Below are positions 55,895-64,000 of a DNA stretch of 64,000 nucleotides, in pieces. A program made the translations under genes and the position numbers. Where the stretch lies: positions 1-64,000 of the forward strand of contig CAZIMJ010000163.1 in the NCBI GenBank assembly GCA_964540205.1. Direction: 5' to 3'. The DNA comes from WTAW01 sp964540205 (GTDB taxonomy: Bacteria; Acidobacteriota; Aminicenantia; Aminicenantales; Aminicenantaceae). The notes beneath the pieces are model-generated. The model did not search any database and was not told where the DNA came from. It saw only the letters and a list, made by a program, of their open reading frames with translations. The first letter of the stretch is position 1, and the number at the start of each line of letters is the position of its first letter.

Positions 55895-58321
55895 TTATTC
55901 GTAGCGGAGGGAATCGATGGGATTGGCGATGGCTGCTTTTATGGACTGATAACTTACTGTGAAGAGAGCGACTCCGATCGTAACGATCCCCGATAAAATA
56001 AAAGCCCAAATGTCGAGATCTATCCTATAAGCAAAGTTCTGAAGCCAACTGTTCATGGCAAAATAAGCCAAAGGCCATGCAATCACAGCGGCTATCAAAA
56101 CCCATTTTGTGAACTCTTTGGTCAGAAGCACAACGATGTTGCCCACTGTGGCTCCGACGACTTTCCGTACACCGATCTCCTTGGTTCGGATCTCGGCGGA
56201 ATACGCAGACAGCCCGAAAAGACCCAAACAAGAAATAAATATCGCCAACAGGGAAAATGCCTGAAAAATGTTGTTCACTCTGTCTTCTCCCTCATAGAGA
56301 CGGTTGAGGTGCTCGTCCACAAACGTGTACATGAACAGCGTCTCCGGGGCAATCTCTTTGGCTTTCATCTCAATAAACTCCAAAACATCCGCCGTGTTGT
56401 TTCCCTGAAATTTGACCAACAGATATCCTGCCCAAGCCGGATTGTACTCCAGGACCAAGGGTTCGATGATGTTATGCAGGGAGGCAAAATTAAAATCTTT
56501 AACAACACCCACGATCTCAGCATTGGTCCCTCGGAAATTGGATCCCATTTTGCCCACAGGCTCTTTCAATTCGAGGGCTTGAACCGCTGTCTCGTTGAGG
56601 ATGAATTCCGGTTTATACTCAGCTCGCCGTGTGAAATTTCTGCCATCTTCCAATTGGATATTGAGGATCTCCAGAAAATTCTCATCAACACGCAAGTACC
56701 TCATGCTGGGGAGATCTTTATCCTCAGGCGTTCCTTCAGGTCTGAGGTTCTCTACACTGAATCTGTCGCCGGGCAGGGTGGAAATAACTGTAACCCCTGT
56801 TATGGCCGGATTCCTCAAAAATTCTGTCTTCAAGACCTCTGTGTTCTGAACGATATTGCGGCGGAGGCCACCATACAAGTCGATGGCCACAAGCTTGTCC
56901 TTCTCGAATCCAAGGTTCATATTCTGGAATAGATCCAGTTGCTTATATATTGTGATCGTACTGAAAATCATAAATATAGAAACTATAAATTGAAAGATCA
57001 CCAGTCCCTTTCTAACCATCGTGACTGAAGATCCGGAATCTCTCAAGTTTTTGAGCGTATTTACCGGCTTGAATTTCGACATGAAGAAAGCCGGGTACAC
57101 ACCGGCCAAAGTCCCCACAAGAACAATGATCAAGACTAGAACACCGATGTTATCTGGAGTCAAAATACGCACAAAGCTCAGGTCTTTTCCAGCCAGCTGA
57201 TTGTAAAACGGAAGCGTGATGTCAAAAATCATTAGAGCAAACACCGCTGCGATCAAAGACATGACGTACGACTCGCCCAAAAACTGCTTCTGCAATTGAT
57301 GACGATATGCTCCCAAGACTTTCCTGACACCGACCTCCTTCATCCGTTTGAATGCCTGAGCAGTTGCAATGTTGATAAAATTCACTCCTGCGATCAGCAG
57401 TATAAACAGAGCCACACAGGCAAATACATAGACATATATGATGTTGCTGTTGGGTCCCATCTCTTGTTCCAGGCGAGAAAAAAGATGAATATCCGTGATG
57501 GGTTGAAGATGCTGTTTTGTCCGAGCCAAGATCTCTTCCCGTGTCCCAAATTCTTGGTAAAACCGGGCCGTAAAATCTGGCATCTTTGCCCTTACGGCAT
57601 CGAGACTTTGGTTCTCGCGAATGAGCACATAGGTATAAAACCAAGCCCAACCACGGCTGACCATCCAATCTTCAGCACCGCGTTCCTTCATTGTTTTGTA
57701 CATTGTTGACATCGAAACGAGATAATCAAACTGCCAATGCGTGTTGAAAGGGACGTCCTCGACGACGCCTGTCACTTTATAAAGGGCTTGCGCACTGTCG
57801 TCAGAGATCGTTTTCCCCAGAGGATCTTCATCCCCGAAATACCTTTTTGCCATGCTTTTGGTCAAAACTACAGTGTTGACATCTACCAGGGCGTTTTTTG
57901 GATTTCCTCTGATAAATTTGAGATCAAAAACTTCGATGGTTGCAGGATCAGAAAAAAATCCTCCTTTTTCTTCAAAACGCCTGGGTTCGCCAACTTTGGG
58001 AGTGTAGTTCAACACATTGGAGTACCTGTAGGCCAACCGAGTTGCGACTTGGATCTCCGGGATCTCTTCTCCGATCTCAAGAGCGTGTAGGGGAGAGACC
58101 ACGGCCCAGTGGAGAGATCCCTCCTCCAGGCCTTCATTGGTGACCCTGTATATGCGGTCTGCCTTAGGCCAGCTCCGATCATAGCTCAGCTCTTCTTTCA
58201 CATGGAAAAGGATGAGCAAACTGCATGCGATCCCTAAGGCAAGACCGGTAATGTTGAGGATACTGTTCAGCTTTTGTTTGAAAATATTCCTTATGGCGAT
58301 TTTAAAATAATTCCTTAGCAT
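55895..58321 (-). CDS. ABC transporter permease, FtsX/MacB type
   Basis: An 808-residue permease with the same two-unit layout as its downstream neighbour. The N-terminus reads LRNYFKIAIRNIFKQKLNSI; FtsX signatures include FINIATAQAFKRMKEVGVRK and SAYSAEIRTKEIGVRKV; the end is NPIDSLRYE. The sequence is clearly paralogous to those at 53469, 26283 and 12916. AAAGG precedes ATG 58321. A half copy of the palindrome family (CTGTCCCC and T run, about 55883-55901) overlaps its stop. Confidence 0.88.
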   Translation of the reverse strand: MLRNYFKIAIRNIFKQKLNSILNITGLALGIACSLLILFHVKEELSYDRSWPKADRIYRVTNEGLEEGSLHWAVVSPLHALEIGEEIPEIQVATRLAYRYSNVLNYTPKVGEPRRFEEKGGFFSDPATIEVFDLKFIRGNPKNALVDVNTVVLTKSMAKRYFGDEDPLGKTISDDSAQALYKVTGVVEDVPFNTHWQFDYLVSMSTMYKTMKERGAEDWMVSRGWAWFYTYVLIRENQSLDAVRAKMPDFTARFYQEFGTREEILARTKQHLQPITDIHLFSRLEQEMGPNSNIIYVYVFACVALFILLIAGVNFINIATAQAFKRMKEVGVRKVLGAYRHQLQKQFLGESYVMSLIAAVFALMIFDITLPFYNQLAGKDLSFVRILTPDNIGVLVLIIVLVGTLAGVYPAFFMSKFKPVNTLKNLRDSGSSVTMVRKGLVIFQFIVSIFMIFSTITIYKQLDLFQNMNLGFEKDKLVAIDLYGGLRRNIVQNTEVLKTEFLRNPAITGVTVISTLPGDRFSVENLRPEGTPEDKDLPSMRYLRVDENFLEILNIQLEDGRNFTRRAEYKPEFILNETAVQALELKEPVGKMGSNFRGTNAEIVGVVKDFNFASLHNIIEPLVLEYNPAWAGYLLVKFQGNNTADVLEFIEMKAKEIAPETLFMYTFVDEHLNRLYEGEDRVNNIFQAFSLLAIFISCLGLFGLSAYSAEIRTKEIGVRKVVGATVGNIVVLLTKEFTKWVLIAAVIAWPLAYFAMNSWLQNFAYRIDLDIWAFILSGIVTIGVALFTVSYQSIKAAIANPIDSLRYE

Positions 58322-58719
58322 ATTCTTTGCCTTTCAGGAGGCCTTCAAATTCATGTGCAAATTTTAGCGGACATATGTATTTCAAATAAACTTCAAGGGC
58401 TCTATCTGGTCAAAACTCAATGCAATAATCATACCAACAGAAAAGGTCTGAGATGGAAGGCCAATCTCTGAAGATTGCGGTGAAACATGTACGTTTTCGC
58501 AGCATAGAGTGTGCGATTCCGGACACATTGCCCCATGGAAATTAAAGAAAACTCCACGCTTTCTCCTACTCTTATAAACGAGAGGGAACACTTTATGGTT
58601 TACAGATAATTCGGATCGCCAATAAAGGCTGATTCTTCACGCTGGATATGTTATTGTATACGGCACATAGTATTTAATTTATGAGGGATTTTTTATTAAA
58701 AAAAAGGAGGACTTCGAAT
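58322..58719. other. 398-bp divergent intergenic region
   Basis: Lies between the minus-strand permease and the plus-strand amidohydrolase. Apart from one 30-codon frame at 58453 I see no gene. The A/T-rich stretch at about 58640-58690 (GTATTTAATTT) may carry the amidohydrolase promoter. Confidence 0.4.
58453..58545 (+). CDS. Possible 30-residue small protein or remnant
   Basis: ATG 58453 has AAAGG six bases upstream, and the frame encodes a basic peptide (KIAVKHVRFRSIECAIPD) ending at TAA 58543. No family is recognised. It may be a real small protein, a leader peptide, or a leftover piece. Confidence 0.2.
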   Translation: MEGQSLKIAVKHVRFRSIECAIPDTLPHGN

Positions 58720-60438
58720 ATGTCTAAAAAGCGCCTAGTCTATTTCTGTCTGACCGTTATATGTATTTCGCTCTTATGTTTGAGTTGCGCTAAAAAAGAG
58801 GAGCCCGCAGACCTTGTGTTGATGCAGGGAAAAATCGTGACCGTGGATGATGCCAAGCCTGAGTTCGAAGCGCTGGCAGTAAGAGGGAATACCATCGTAG
58901 CCTTAGGAACCAACACGGAAATCGAGCCGTATATTGGCGATTCAACAAAGGTGATCGACCTCAAGGGAAATCTGGCCATCCCCGGCTTTACCGATGCGCA
59001 CGCCCATTTCACCGGCATTGGACAGGCAAAAATGGGCTTGGAATTGATGCCAGTGAAAAATTGGGAAGAGGTTATCGCTATGGTTGCAGAAGCTGTGAAA
59101 GATGCTCAGCCGGGCGAATGGATCCGTGGAAGAGGCTGGCACCAGGAAAAGTGGGATAAAACACCCGAGCCCAATGTTGATGGACTTCCTCTCCATCATG
59201 AGTTGAGCAAGGTTTCACCCGAAAATCCCGTTTTGCTGACTCATGCCAGTGGTCATGCCTCGTTTGCCAATGCGAAGGCGATGGAGTTGGCGGGAATCAC
59301 AAGGAACACACCTGCTCCCGAGGGTGGAGAAATCGTTAAAGATACCAAGGGTAATCCCATCGGGATGTTCCGGGAGACAGGCCAACGCTTGCTGAGGGAT
59401 GCGTATTACGCATGGCACGAGACATTAGGCGCCGCACAGATCACAGCTGAACGTCAGAAAATAATCGAATTGGCCGACCAAGAATGCCTCTCAAAGGGAA
59501 TCACGTCCGTCCATGATCCCGGATCTCCGTTTGAAACAATCGATCTGTTCAAAGAAACAGTGGAACAGGGAAAACTCGGGGTGCGTCTTTATGTGATGAT
59601 TAGGGATAGCAATGAACGCATAAGGGAGAAAATCGGCGAATACAGGATTATGGGTATGGACGACAATCACCTGACAGTCCGATCCATCAAGCGGTCGATC
59701 GATGGTGCATTGGGCCCGCATGGAGCTTGGCTCTTAGAACCCTATGAATCTCTCCCGACAAGCGTTGGATTGAACACTTCGACCGTAGAGAGCGTCACGG
59801 AAACAGCCCAGATCGCCATCGAAAACGACTTTCAGCTCAATGTCCACTGCATCGGAGATAGGGCAAACAGGGAGACTCTCGATATTTTCGAGGAGGCGTT
59901 CACCGCACATCCTGATAAAAAGGACCTGAGGTGGAGGATTGAGCATGCACAGCATCTGCATCCCTCCGACATACCCCGCTTCGCTCAATTGGGAGTGATC
60001 CCATCGATGCAGGGCATCCACTGTACATCGGATGGCCCCTATGTACTCAAGCGATTGGGAAAACAACGCGCAGAAGAAGGTGCCTATGTCTGGAGGAAAC
60101 TCATGGACACAGGAGTGGTCATCTGTAATGGAACCGATGCTCCTGTCGAAGATGTGGATCCCATTCCATGTTTTTACGCGACTGTCACACGGATAATGAA
60201 GAATGGACAAGCATTCTACCCAGACCAGAAGATGAGCCGAAAGGAGGCGTTACGCTCCTACACCATCAATTGCGCTTATGCCTCTTTCCAGGAGGATATT
60301 CTCGGATCTCTGACACCGGGCAAATTAGCGGATATCACGGTTCTCTCAAAAGACATCATGACTGTCCCTGATGAGGAAATTCTTGATGCTGAAGTGCTAT
60401 ACACCATTGTCGGCGGAAAAGTGTTATACCAGAAATAA
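58720..60438 (+). CDS. Amidohydrolase, YtcJ/NfdA-like, lipoprotein
   Basis: A 572-residue metal-dependent hydrolase. A lipoprotein signal (VICISLLCLSC) precedes the amidohydrolase fold. GFTDAHAHFTG holds the first metal-binding His pair, followed by ITSVHDPGS, NVHCIGDRANRETLD, WRIEHAQHLHP and NGTDAPVEDVDP with the last metal Asp. The C-terminal beta unit GKLADITVLSKD and IVGGKVLY is typical. The substrate is likely an amide or cyclic amide. AAGGAGG sets ATG 58720 rather than the frame start at 58681. A fragment of a paralogue lies at 43260-43391. Confidence 0.87.
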   Translation: MSKKRLVYFCLTVICISLLCLSCAKKEEPADLVLMQGKIVTVDDAKPEFEALAVRGNTIVALGTNTEIEPYIGDSTKVIDLKGNLAIPGFTDAHAHFTGIGQAKMGLELMPVKNWEEVIAMVAEAVKDAQPGEWIRGRGWHQEKWDKTPEPNVDGLPLHHELSKVSPENPVLLTHASGHASFANAKAMELAGITRNTPAPEGGEIVKDTKGNPIGMFRETGQRLLRDAYYAWHETLGAAQITAERQKIIELADQECLSKGITSVHDPGSPFETIDLFKETVEQGKLGVRLYVMIRDSNERIREKIGEYRIMGMDDNHLTVRSIKRSIDGALGPHGAWLLEPYESLPTSVGLNTSTVESVTETAQIAIENDFQLNVHCIGDRANRETLDIFEEAFTAHPDKKDLRWRIEHAQHLHPSDIPRFAQLGVIPSMQGIHCTSDGPYVLKRLGKQRAEEGAYVWRKLMDTGVVICNGTDAPVEDVDPIPCFYATVTRIMKNGQAFYPDQKMSRKEALRSYTINCAYASFQEDILGSLTPGKLADITVLSKDIMTVPDEEILDAEVLYTIVGGKVLYQK

Positions 60439-60490
60439 ACTTCCTTGCTCTTTATATCGAATCCGTCTTCCTAAACGGAACATGGTTTTG

Positions 60491-60660
60491 ATGTAGGGTC
60501 TGTTCCCCGAACGGTCTGTTTAGGAAAATGGGTACAGGCACCTCATTCCATATCGGAATATCGGAGCCAGTCCCCATTTCGATGTAGGGTCTGTTCCCTG
60601 AACGGACCGAACCGATTTAGAGTTCGTTCCCTAATCGAACCATTTATGAAACGGCCCCGA
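60491..60660. repeat. Degenerate palindrome array (R7)
   Basis: Two direct repeats of GATGTAGGGTCTGTTCCC (about 60490 and 60581) each lead into a GTTC/GAAC dyad. Between them are A/T-flanked TGGGTACAGGCACC and AGCCAGTCCCC pieces like the outer arms of R5. The array follows the amidohydrolase stop by about 50 bases. Confidence 0.6.
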
Positions 60661-60902
60661 CACCTCTGATTTTCGGATTACGCATGTATCGATAAGGCCC
60701 TAGTACCACTAATATTTTTGGCGGATTATATGGTGCTCGAGTCCCCTTTTTGTTCAGCTGATGGTCTCAGAAGGAGCCTTGGAAAGTTATTCTCGACAAG
60801 CACGTCTAATAGTATATAGAATTCGGTTTAGTGGCTTGTTTAATATTGTGTCGTGGTAGTGGATGTGTTATATTCGATGGTTAAATTGCCTGAATTATTC
60901 AT

Positions 60903-61071
60903 AAAAAATGTCGATACTTATTACAACTAAACCAATTTCAACAATTTACTGTGTTCATTCATCCTACCCATCTGATAATTCCTTCTTCAATGTCCCTTCC
61001 ATTTATAATCGACATTTTTTACTCTTCGGGCGAGCTGATCTCACTACAAAGCCTTCGTTGTAGCCCGGGTA
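60903..61071 (-). repeat. ATGTCGAT-ended dispersed repeat with conserved flank, copy 2
   Basis: Inverted relative to the copy at 2893-3051. The core (60903-61021) has AAAAAATGTCGATACTTATTAC at one end (matching TCGATACCTATTATAAC of copy 1 reversed) and TTTATAATCGACATTTTTT at the other. The flank GGGCGAGCTGATCTCAC...CTTCGTTG (61028-61065) is conserved in both. Core length is 119 bases against 120 in copy 1. Confidence 0.6.
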
Positions 61072-61224
61072 GGTTGGGTCGGCTCGCAGTAGTTCACTAC
61101 AGCTTCGTGGGCCACTTCCTTGACTTTGCGACCTTAATGTTAGGGTGGGGCGGGTCGGATCGTGCATAATCCAGGATAATTGCAAATAATATGAATAAAA
61201 TTTATCACAATTAGGAGGTTGTGG

Positions 61225-63018
61225 ATGAAAAAATCAATGATTTTGATCGCAGCTTTATGTTTTTTAGTCTTTTCGACTGTGATCGGACAACAAGCGAAAG
61301 AAGAAGAGAAACCTGATCCAATGGCCAATTTTTCCCTGGTTGATGAGATCGAACCCGTACCTGAAGACGTGAAAGTGGGATTTGAATCCATCACGGGAAA
61401 AGATGCCGTCACGTATCTTAAATTTATCTCCGATGATCTCCTCGAGGGAAGAGACACCGGGAGTGATGGATATGATATTGCCGCCCTTTATGGGGCGACC
61501 ATGTTCGAGCTCTGGGGCCTCAAGCCTGCAGGAGATAAAATCAAACCCCGGATGGATATGCGCCAAATGATGATGGGCGGACAAATGGCGCAAAGCTCTA
61601 AAAGAAGCTATTTTCAGAATATTGCTATGCGGGAAACATTAGAAACGGACGGAATGGCCATTGCCGCGTGGCAGAAAGGCCAGCAGAAAAAGACCCGGGC
61701 TTTCTCTCCGAATATCGATTATAACTATTTTGCCTCTGGATCACAATCTCTGACGGCTCCCGTGGTCTTCGTGGGATATGGCATCCAAGAAGACTCCCTG
61801 AAATTCGACGAGTACAAGAACCTGGACGTTAAGGGTAAGTTCGTCATGATGATTTCTGAAGCACCCGGAAAAGGCGATCCCGATTCTCCATTCAACAAGG
61901 GCGAGTTGAAAGCGAAATACTACCCTCAGCGCCGCCGCATGAGGCGGATGACAGATCCAAAAACCAACCTGGCTACCGATTTGGGGGCATTGGGTGTCCT
62001 GTTGGTTGAAAACTCACCCCAAGACAATCCAGATGCAGCACGCCAAGCTCTTGACAGACAAAAAATTTATGATGATCAACCCATAATCCCCGGTGAACGC
62101 CGAAGAATCGCGCTCATGGAGAGCAGAGGACCTCGCATGCCCTGGGATTCAGTTGCAACAATCCGGGTCTCCAGAGAGATGGCAAACCAGATCCTGGATT
62201 ATGTTGATCAGGATGTGGATACTCTCAAAGGGAAGATCGAAAAAACACTCCAGCCCCAATCTATGCCACTTCAGGGAGTGACATTCACCGTTAAGAGCAC
62301 AGCTAAAACCAAACTCATCAACAGCATGAATGTTCTAGGATACATCGAAGGCTCTGATCCGGAACTGAAAAAGGAAGCGATCGTGATCGGCGGCCATTTG
62401 GACCACCTGGGAATGCGGGGTGATTATATTTACAACGGCGCTGACGATGACGGCTCCGGTTCTGTCGGTGTTTTGGAGATCGCAGAAGCCTTTGCCAAAA
62501 ATCCTGTTAAGCCCAAAAGGTCGATCGTGTTCGCTCTCTGGACGGGTGAAGAAAAAGGACTCCTCGGCTCAAGGTATTATGTGGCCCATCCCTTCATCGA
62601 AAAAACCTATTGTAACCTGAACCTCGATATGATCAGCCGAGAGTACGAAAAGAGCCGGCTAGCAATGATGGCCCGGATGTTCGGGGAAAACGTTCCCAAG
62701 GAGGCATTGGAAAAAATCGATGTAAAGAAATTTGTCAGTCTCTCCTACGACGCCGACACACCCGAGTTAGGAACAATCATAAGGGAAAATAACAACTATG
62801 TCGGCCTTCATTTAAGCATGCGTGCATCCAGTGAAGGCATGGGTGGAAGCGACCACGCACCCTTTGCCATGAACAACATCCCTTGGGCATTTTTCAATGC
62901 AGCTATGACTGAAGACTATCACCAGCCCACAGATTCGGTGGAAAAAGTGAGCCCCAAATTGATGGAAAAGATTATTCGCATCACTTATCTCACAGCACAT
63001 TCATTAGCGAATAATTGA
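61225..63018 (+). CDS. M28-family zinc aminopeptidase, secreted
   Basis: A 597-residue peptidase. A signal peptide (SMILIAALCFLVFSTVIG) and a protease-associated-like insert (VVFVGYGIQEDS, about 170-200) precede the M28 core. Likely zinc ligands and catalytic residues are His391 in GGHLDH, Asp407 in GADDDGSG, Glu442/443 in TGEEKG, Asp468 in NLDMIS and His544 in GSDHAPF. It should remove N-terminal amino acids from peptides and complements the other exported peptidases. AGGAGG six bases before ATG 61225 fixes the start. Confidence 0.9.
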   Translation: MKKSMILIAALCFLVFSTVIGQQAKEEEKPDPMANFSLVDEIEPVPEDVKVGFESITGKDAVTYLKFISDDLLEGRDTGSDGYDIAALYGATMFELWGLKPAGDKIKPRMDMRQMMMGGQMAQSSKRSYFQNIAMRETLETDGMAIAAWQKGQQKKTRAFSPNIDYNYFASGSQSLTAPVVFVGYGIQEDSLKFDEYKNLDVKGKFVMMISEAPGKGDPDSPFNKGELKAKYYPQRRRMRRMTDPKTNLATDLGALGVLLVENSPQDNPDAARQALDRQKIYDDQPIIPGERRRIALMESRGPRMPWDSVATIRVSREMANQILDYVDQDVDTLKGKIEKTLQPQSMPLQGVTFTVKSTAKTKLINSMNVLGYIEGSDPELKKEAIVIGGHLDHLGMRGDYIYNGADDDGSGSVGVLEIAEAFAKNPVKPKRSIVFALWTGEEKGLLGSRYYVAHPFIEKTYCNLNLDMISREYEKSRLAMMARMFGENVPKEALEKIDVKKFVSLSYDADTPELGTIIRENNNYVGLHLSMRASSEGMGGSDHAPFAMNNIPWAFFNAAMTEDYHQPTDSVEKVSPKLMEKIIRITYLTAHSLANN

Positions 63019-63093
63019 TCCTTGTAACGGCAACTGAACAATCTATCAACGAAGTTTTCAGCTCCCATCACAGGCTTTGACCGCCTCAAGGAT

Positions 63094-63630
63094 GTGGGGC
63101 CCGGGGAACTTCTTCTGGATATCGGCTCCGGCTCTGGCAGAGCCCTCGATTATTTAGAGAAAAAAGGATTTACGCACGTCTTCGGGCTGGAAAACAATTT
63201 TCGGTTTCTTGAAAAAAGTCACTTCTCTGTAGTCTGTGGAAAGGGGGAACAAGCGCCCTTCAAAGATGAAAGTTTTGGCGCGGTTTTATCTATCGGGGTA
63301 CTCTCTTACATTCTTGAAGACTCAAAAAGAACGCAGCTTTTAAACGAGATCCACAGGATCTTAAAGCCGTGTGGATTTTTCTTCCTGTCCTGTTTTCTGA
63401 TCAGCAGCGATGAATACCATCAGAAAAAATACCGGGAAAGTCAAATAGAATCTGTAACATACGGAATATTCGAATCAGATTCAGGGGGAATCTTTCGCCA
63501 CTCTAGAGAGGACAAATTAAGAGAGCTTCTCGGCAATTTCAACATCGTCAGTTGGAGCGTTCGCCCATTCACCACCATGAACAAACGAGAGGCTTTGGGT
63601 GTTATTATCCAAGCTCAGAAGCAAAAATGA
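63094..63630 (+). CDS. Class I SAM-dependent methyltransferase, N-terminus uncertain
   Basis: About 178 residues. LLLDIGSGSGRALDYLEKK is SAM motif I, GKGEQAPFKDESFGAVLS the acidic/post I region, and NEIHRILKPCGFFFLSCF the motif III strand typical of UbiE/COQ5-like methyltransferases. GTG 63094 has no RBS. The frame is open upstream to a TAA at 63027, coding FSAPITGFDRLKDV-like residues without ATG, GTG or TTG (only CTG). The gene may start atypically or be 5'-truncated. The substrate is unknown. Confidence 0.7.
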   Translation: MGPGELLLDIGSGSGRALDYLEKKGFTHVFGLENNFRFLEKSHFSVVCGKGEQAPFKDESFGAVLSIGVLSYILEDSKRTQLLNEIHRILKPCGFFFLSCFLISSDEYHQKKYRESQIESVTYGIFESDSGGIFRHSREDKLRELLGNFNIVSWSVRPFTTMNKREALGVIIQAQKQK

Positions 63631-64000
63631 GCATTTGAGGTTATCAATTGCTTTATATAGAATCAGAAGAGATGGATTGAGCGACATAAGGGAAGATTTA
63701 GCCTTCACGAATCACCGCCGAGGGAATCCGCCGAAGGCGGGCGTCGAGGACTATATGAGCATGAGAGAAATATACATGTGTGGCACTCCTAAGTCGAAGC
63801 CTCAGACGCAAAATAAAGATAAAAAAGCGCAGATCCGCAGACGCATAAGAACAAGAGGGGCCATCCATTTGAATATATAAATGGGTGGGAGGGCGGCGTT
63901 AAAAATGTGACGAGAGCGAAAACAGCTTCTCTGATTCTATCCTGTTGAGTGAATTAGTAATTCTTTTTCAGGTCCATGCCTGAATAGAGTCGACCGACCT
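63631..64000. other. 370-bp region without a recognised gene
   Basis: A small hairpin, CCGCC-GAA-GGCGG (63728-63740), is visible. A 93-codon frame across 63599-63880 has no RBS, overlaps the methyltransferase end and has low-complexity basic composition, so I do not call it. No RNA gene was seen. Confidence 0.4.

Larger units (their letters stand above)
60439..61224. other. 786-bp intergenic region rich in repeats
   Basis: Holds the palindromic array at 60491-60660, an unremarkable A/T-rich stretch (60661-60900), the ATGTCGAT-ended repeat with flank (60903-61071) and a G/C-rich tail (61072-61165) with GTAGGTTGGGTCGG and GGTGGGGCGGGTCGG motifs. The short open frames here lie within repeats and are not convincing genes. 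Confidence 0.6.

Noticed and set aside
53469..56009. N-terminal extension of the permease to 56009
   Set aside because: The extra 61 residues overlap the next gene's coding region and are unlike the family; ATG 55826 has its own RBS.
58382..58591. 69-codon minus-strand frame
   Set aside because: It has no RBS or recognisable motif and lies opposite a better-placed small frame.
53367..60660. CRISPR array or CRISPR-like repeats
   Set aside because: The repeats are nested palindromes without regular spacers, and no cas genes are present.
60951..61169. 72-codon frame and the opposite-strand 60-codon frame
   Set aside because: Both lie within the dispersed repeat and its G/C-rich flank.
63599..63880. 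93-codon frame at the right end
   Set aside because: It has no RBS, overlaps the methyltransferase gene, and has basic low-complexity composition.

Overview
The window looks like a chromosomal segment of a Gram-negative, probably anaerobic, peptide-degrading bacterium. My best guess is Candidatus Aminicenantota (OP8) or a near relative. This is inferred from gene content only: orphan FtsX/MacB-type permeases (one coupled to PadR), many exported peptidases, DUF6599-like/DUF362 neighbours, an EFR1-type ferredoxin and a PPi-type phosphofructokinase. Signal peptides, lipoboxes, Tat motifs and outer-membrane barrels indicate a two-membrane envelope. I see no rRNA, tRNA, CRISPR array, intact transposase or phage gene.

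Layout. 0-9.5 kb: 3' part of an M14 carboxypeptidase, Tat-exported Gfo/Idh oxidoreductase, TerB-like protein with a poly-Asp tail, two-subunit molybdenum hydroxylase, 4-fold beta flower protein, Tat-exported aldo/keto reductase, PPi-type PFK. 9.7-15.3 kb: minus-strand barrel protein, S10 carboxypeptidase and permease. 15.5-26.2 kb: DUF6599-like, DUF362, tricorn-type S41 protease, sulfatase, S37 peptidase, serine beta-lactamase-like hydrolase. 26.3-29.3 kb: permease with PadR. 29.4-36.9 kb: an apparently exported TPR-CHAT protease, zinc-finger anti-sigma factor, ECF sigma factor and four small secreted proteins. 36.9-45.8 kb: a decayed stretch with several truncated or chimeric gene remnants between intact S9, methyltransferase, ICMT-like, EFR1 and C69 genes, plus a 59-codon histone-fold ORF. 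45.8-64 kb: sortilin/BNR-repeat protein, methyltransferases, truncated DUF429, barrel protein, subtilisin, two permeases, amidohydrolase and M28 peptidase.

How the genes work together (inference). At least nine peptidases of different clans (M14, S10, S41, S37, S9, C69, S8, M28 and an S12-like hydrolase) carry export signals or belong to exported families. Together they would break external protein down to peptides and amino acids. Sulfatase, Tat-exported oxidoreductases and the Mo-hydroxylase suggest additional periplasmic processing of organic substrates. The sigma/anti-sigma pair beside an exported CHAT protease could be a periplasmic protease-controlled signalling unit.

Repeats are a second theme. 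There is a 104-bp element in three full copies plus a partial one; a 160-170-bp element with ATGTCGAT-type ends in two inverted copies; and a family of palindromes (GGGGACAGGCTAC type, and a GTCCGTTC/GAACGGAC type) that sit almost always at gene 3' ends and probably act as terminators. Two genes (the permease ending at 12916 and the CHAT gene) have N-termini that extend past the first canonical start codon to an ATA or ATC next to a good ribosome-binding site.
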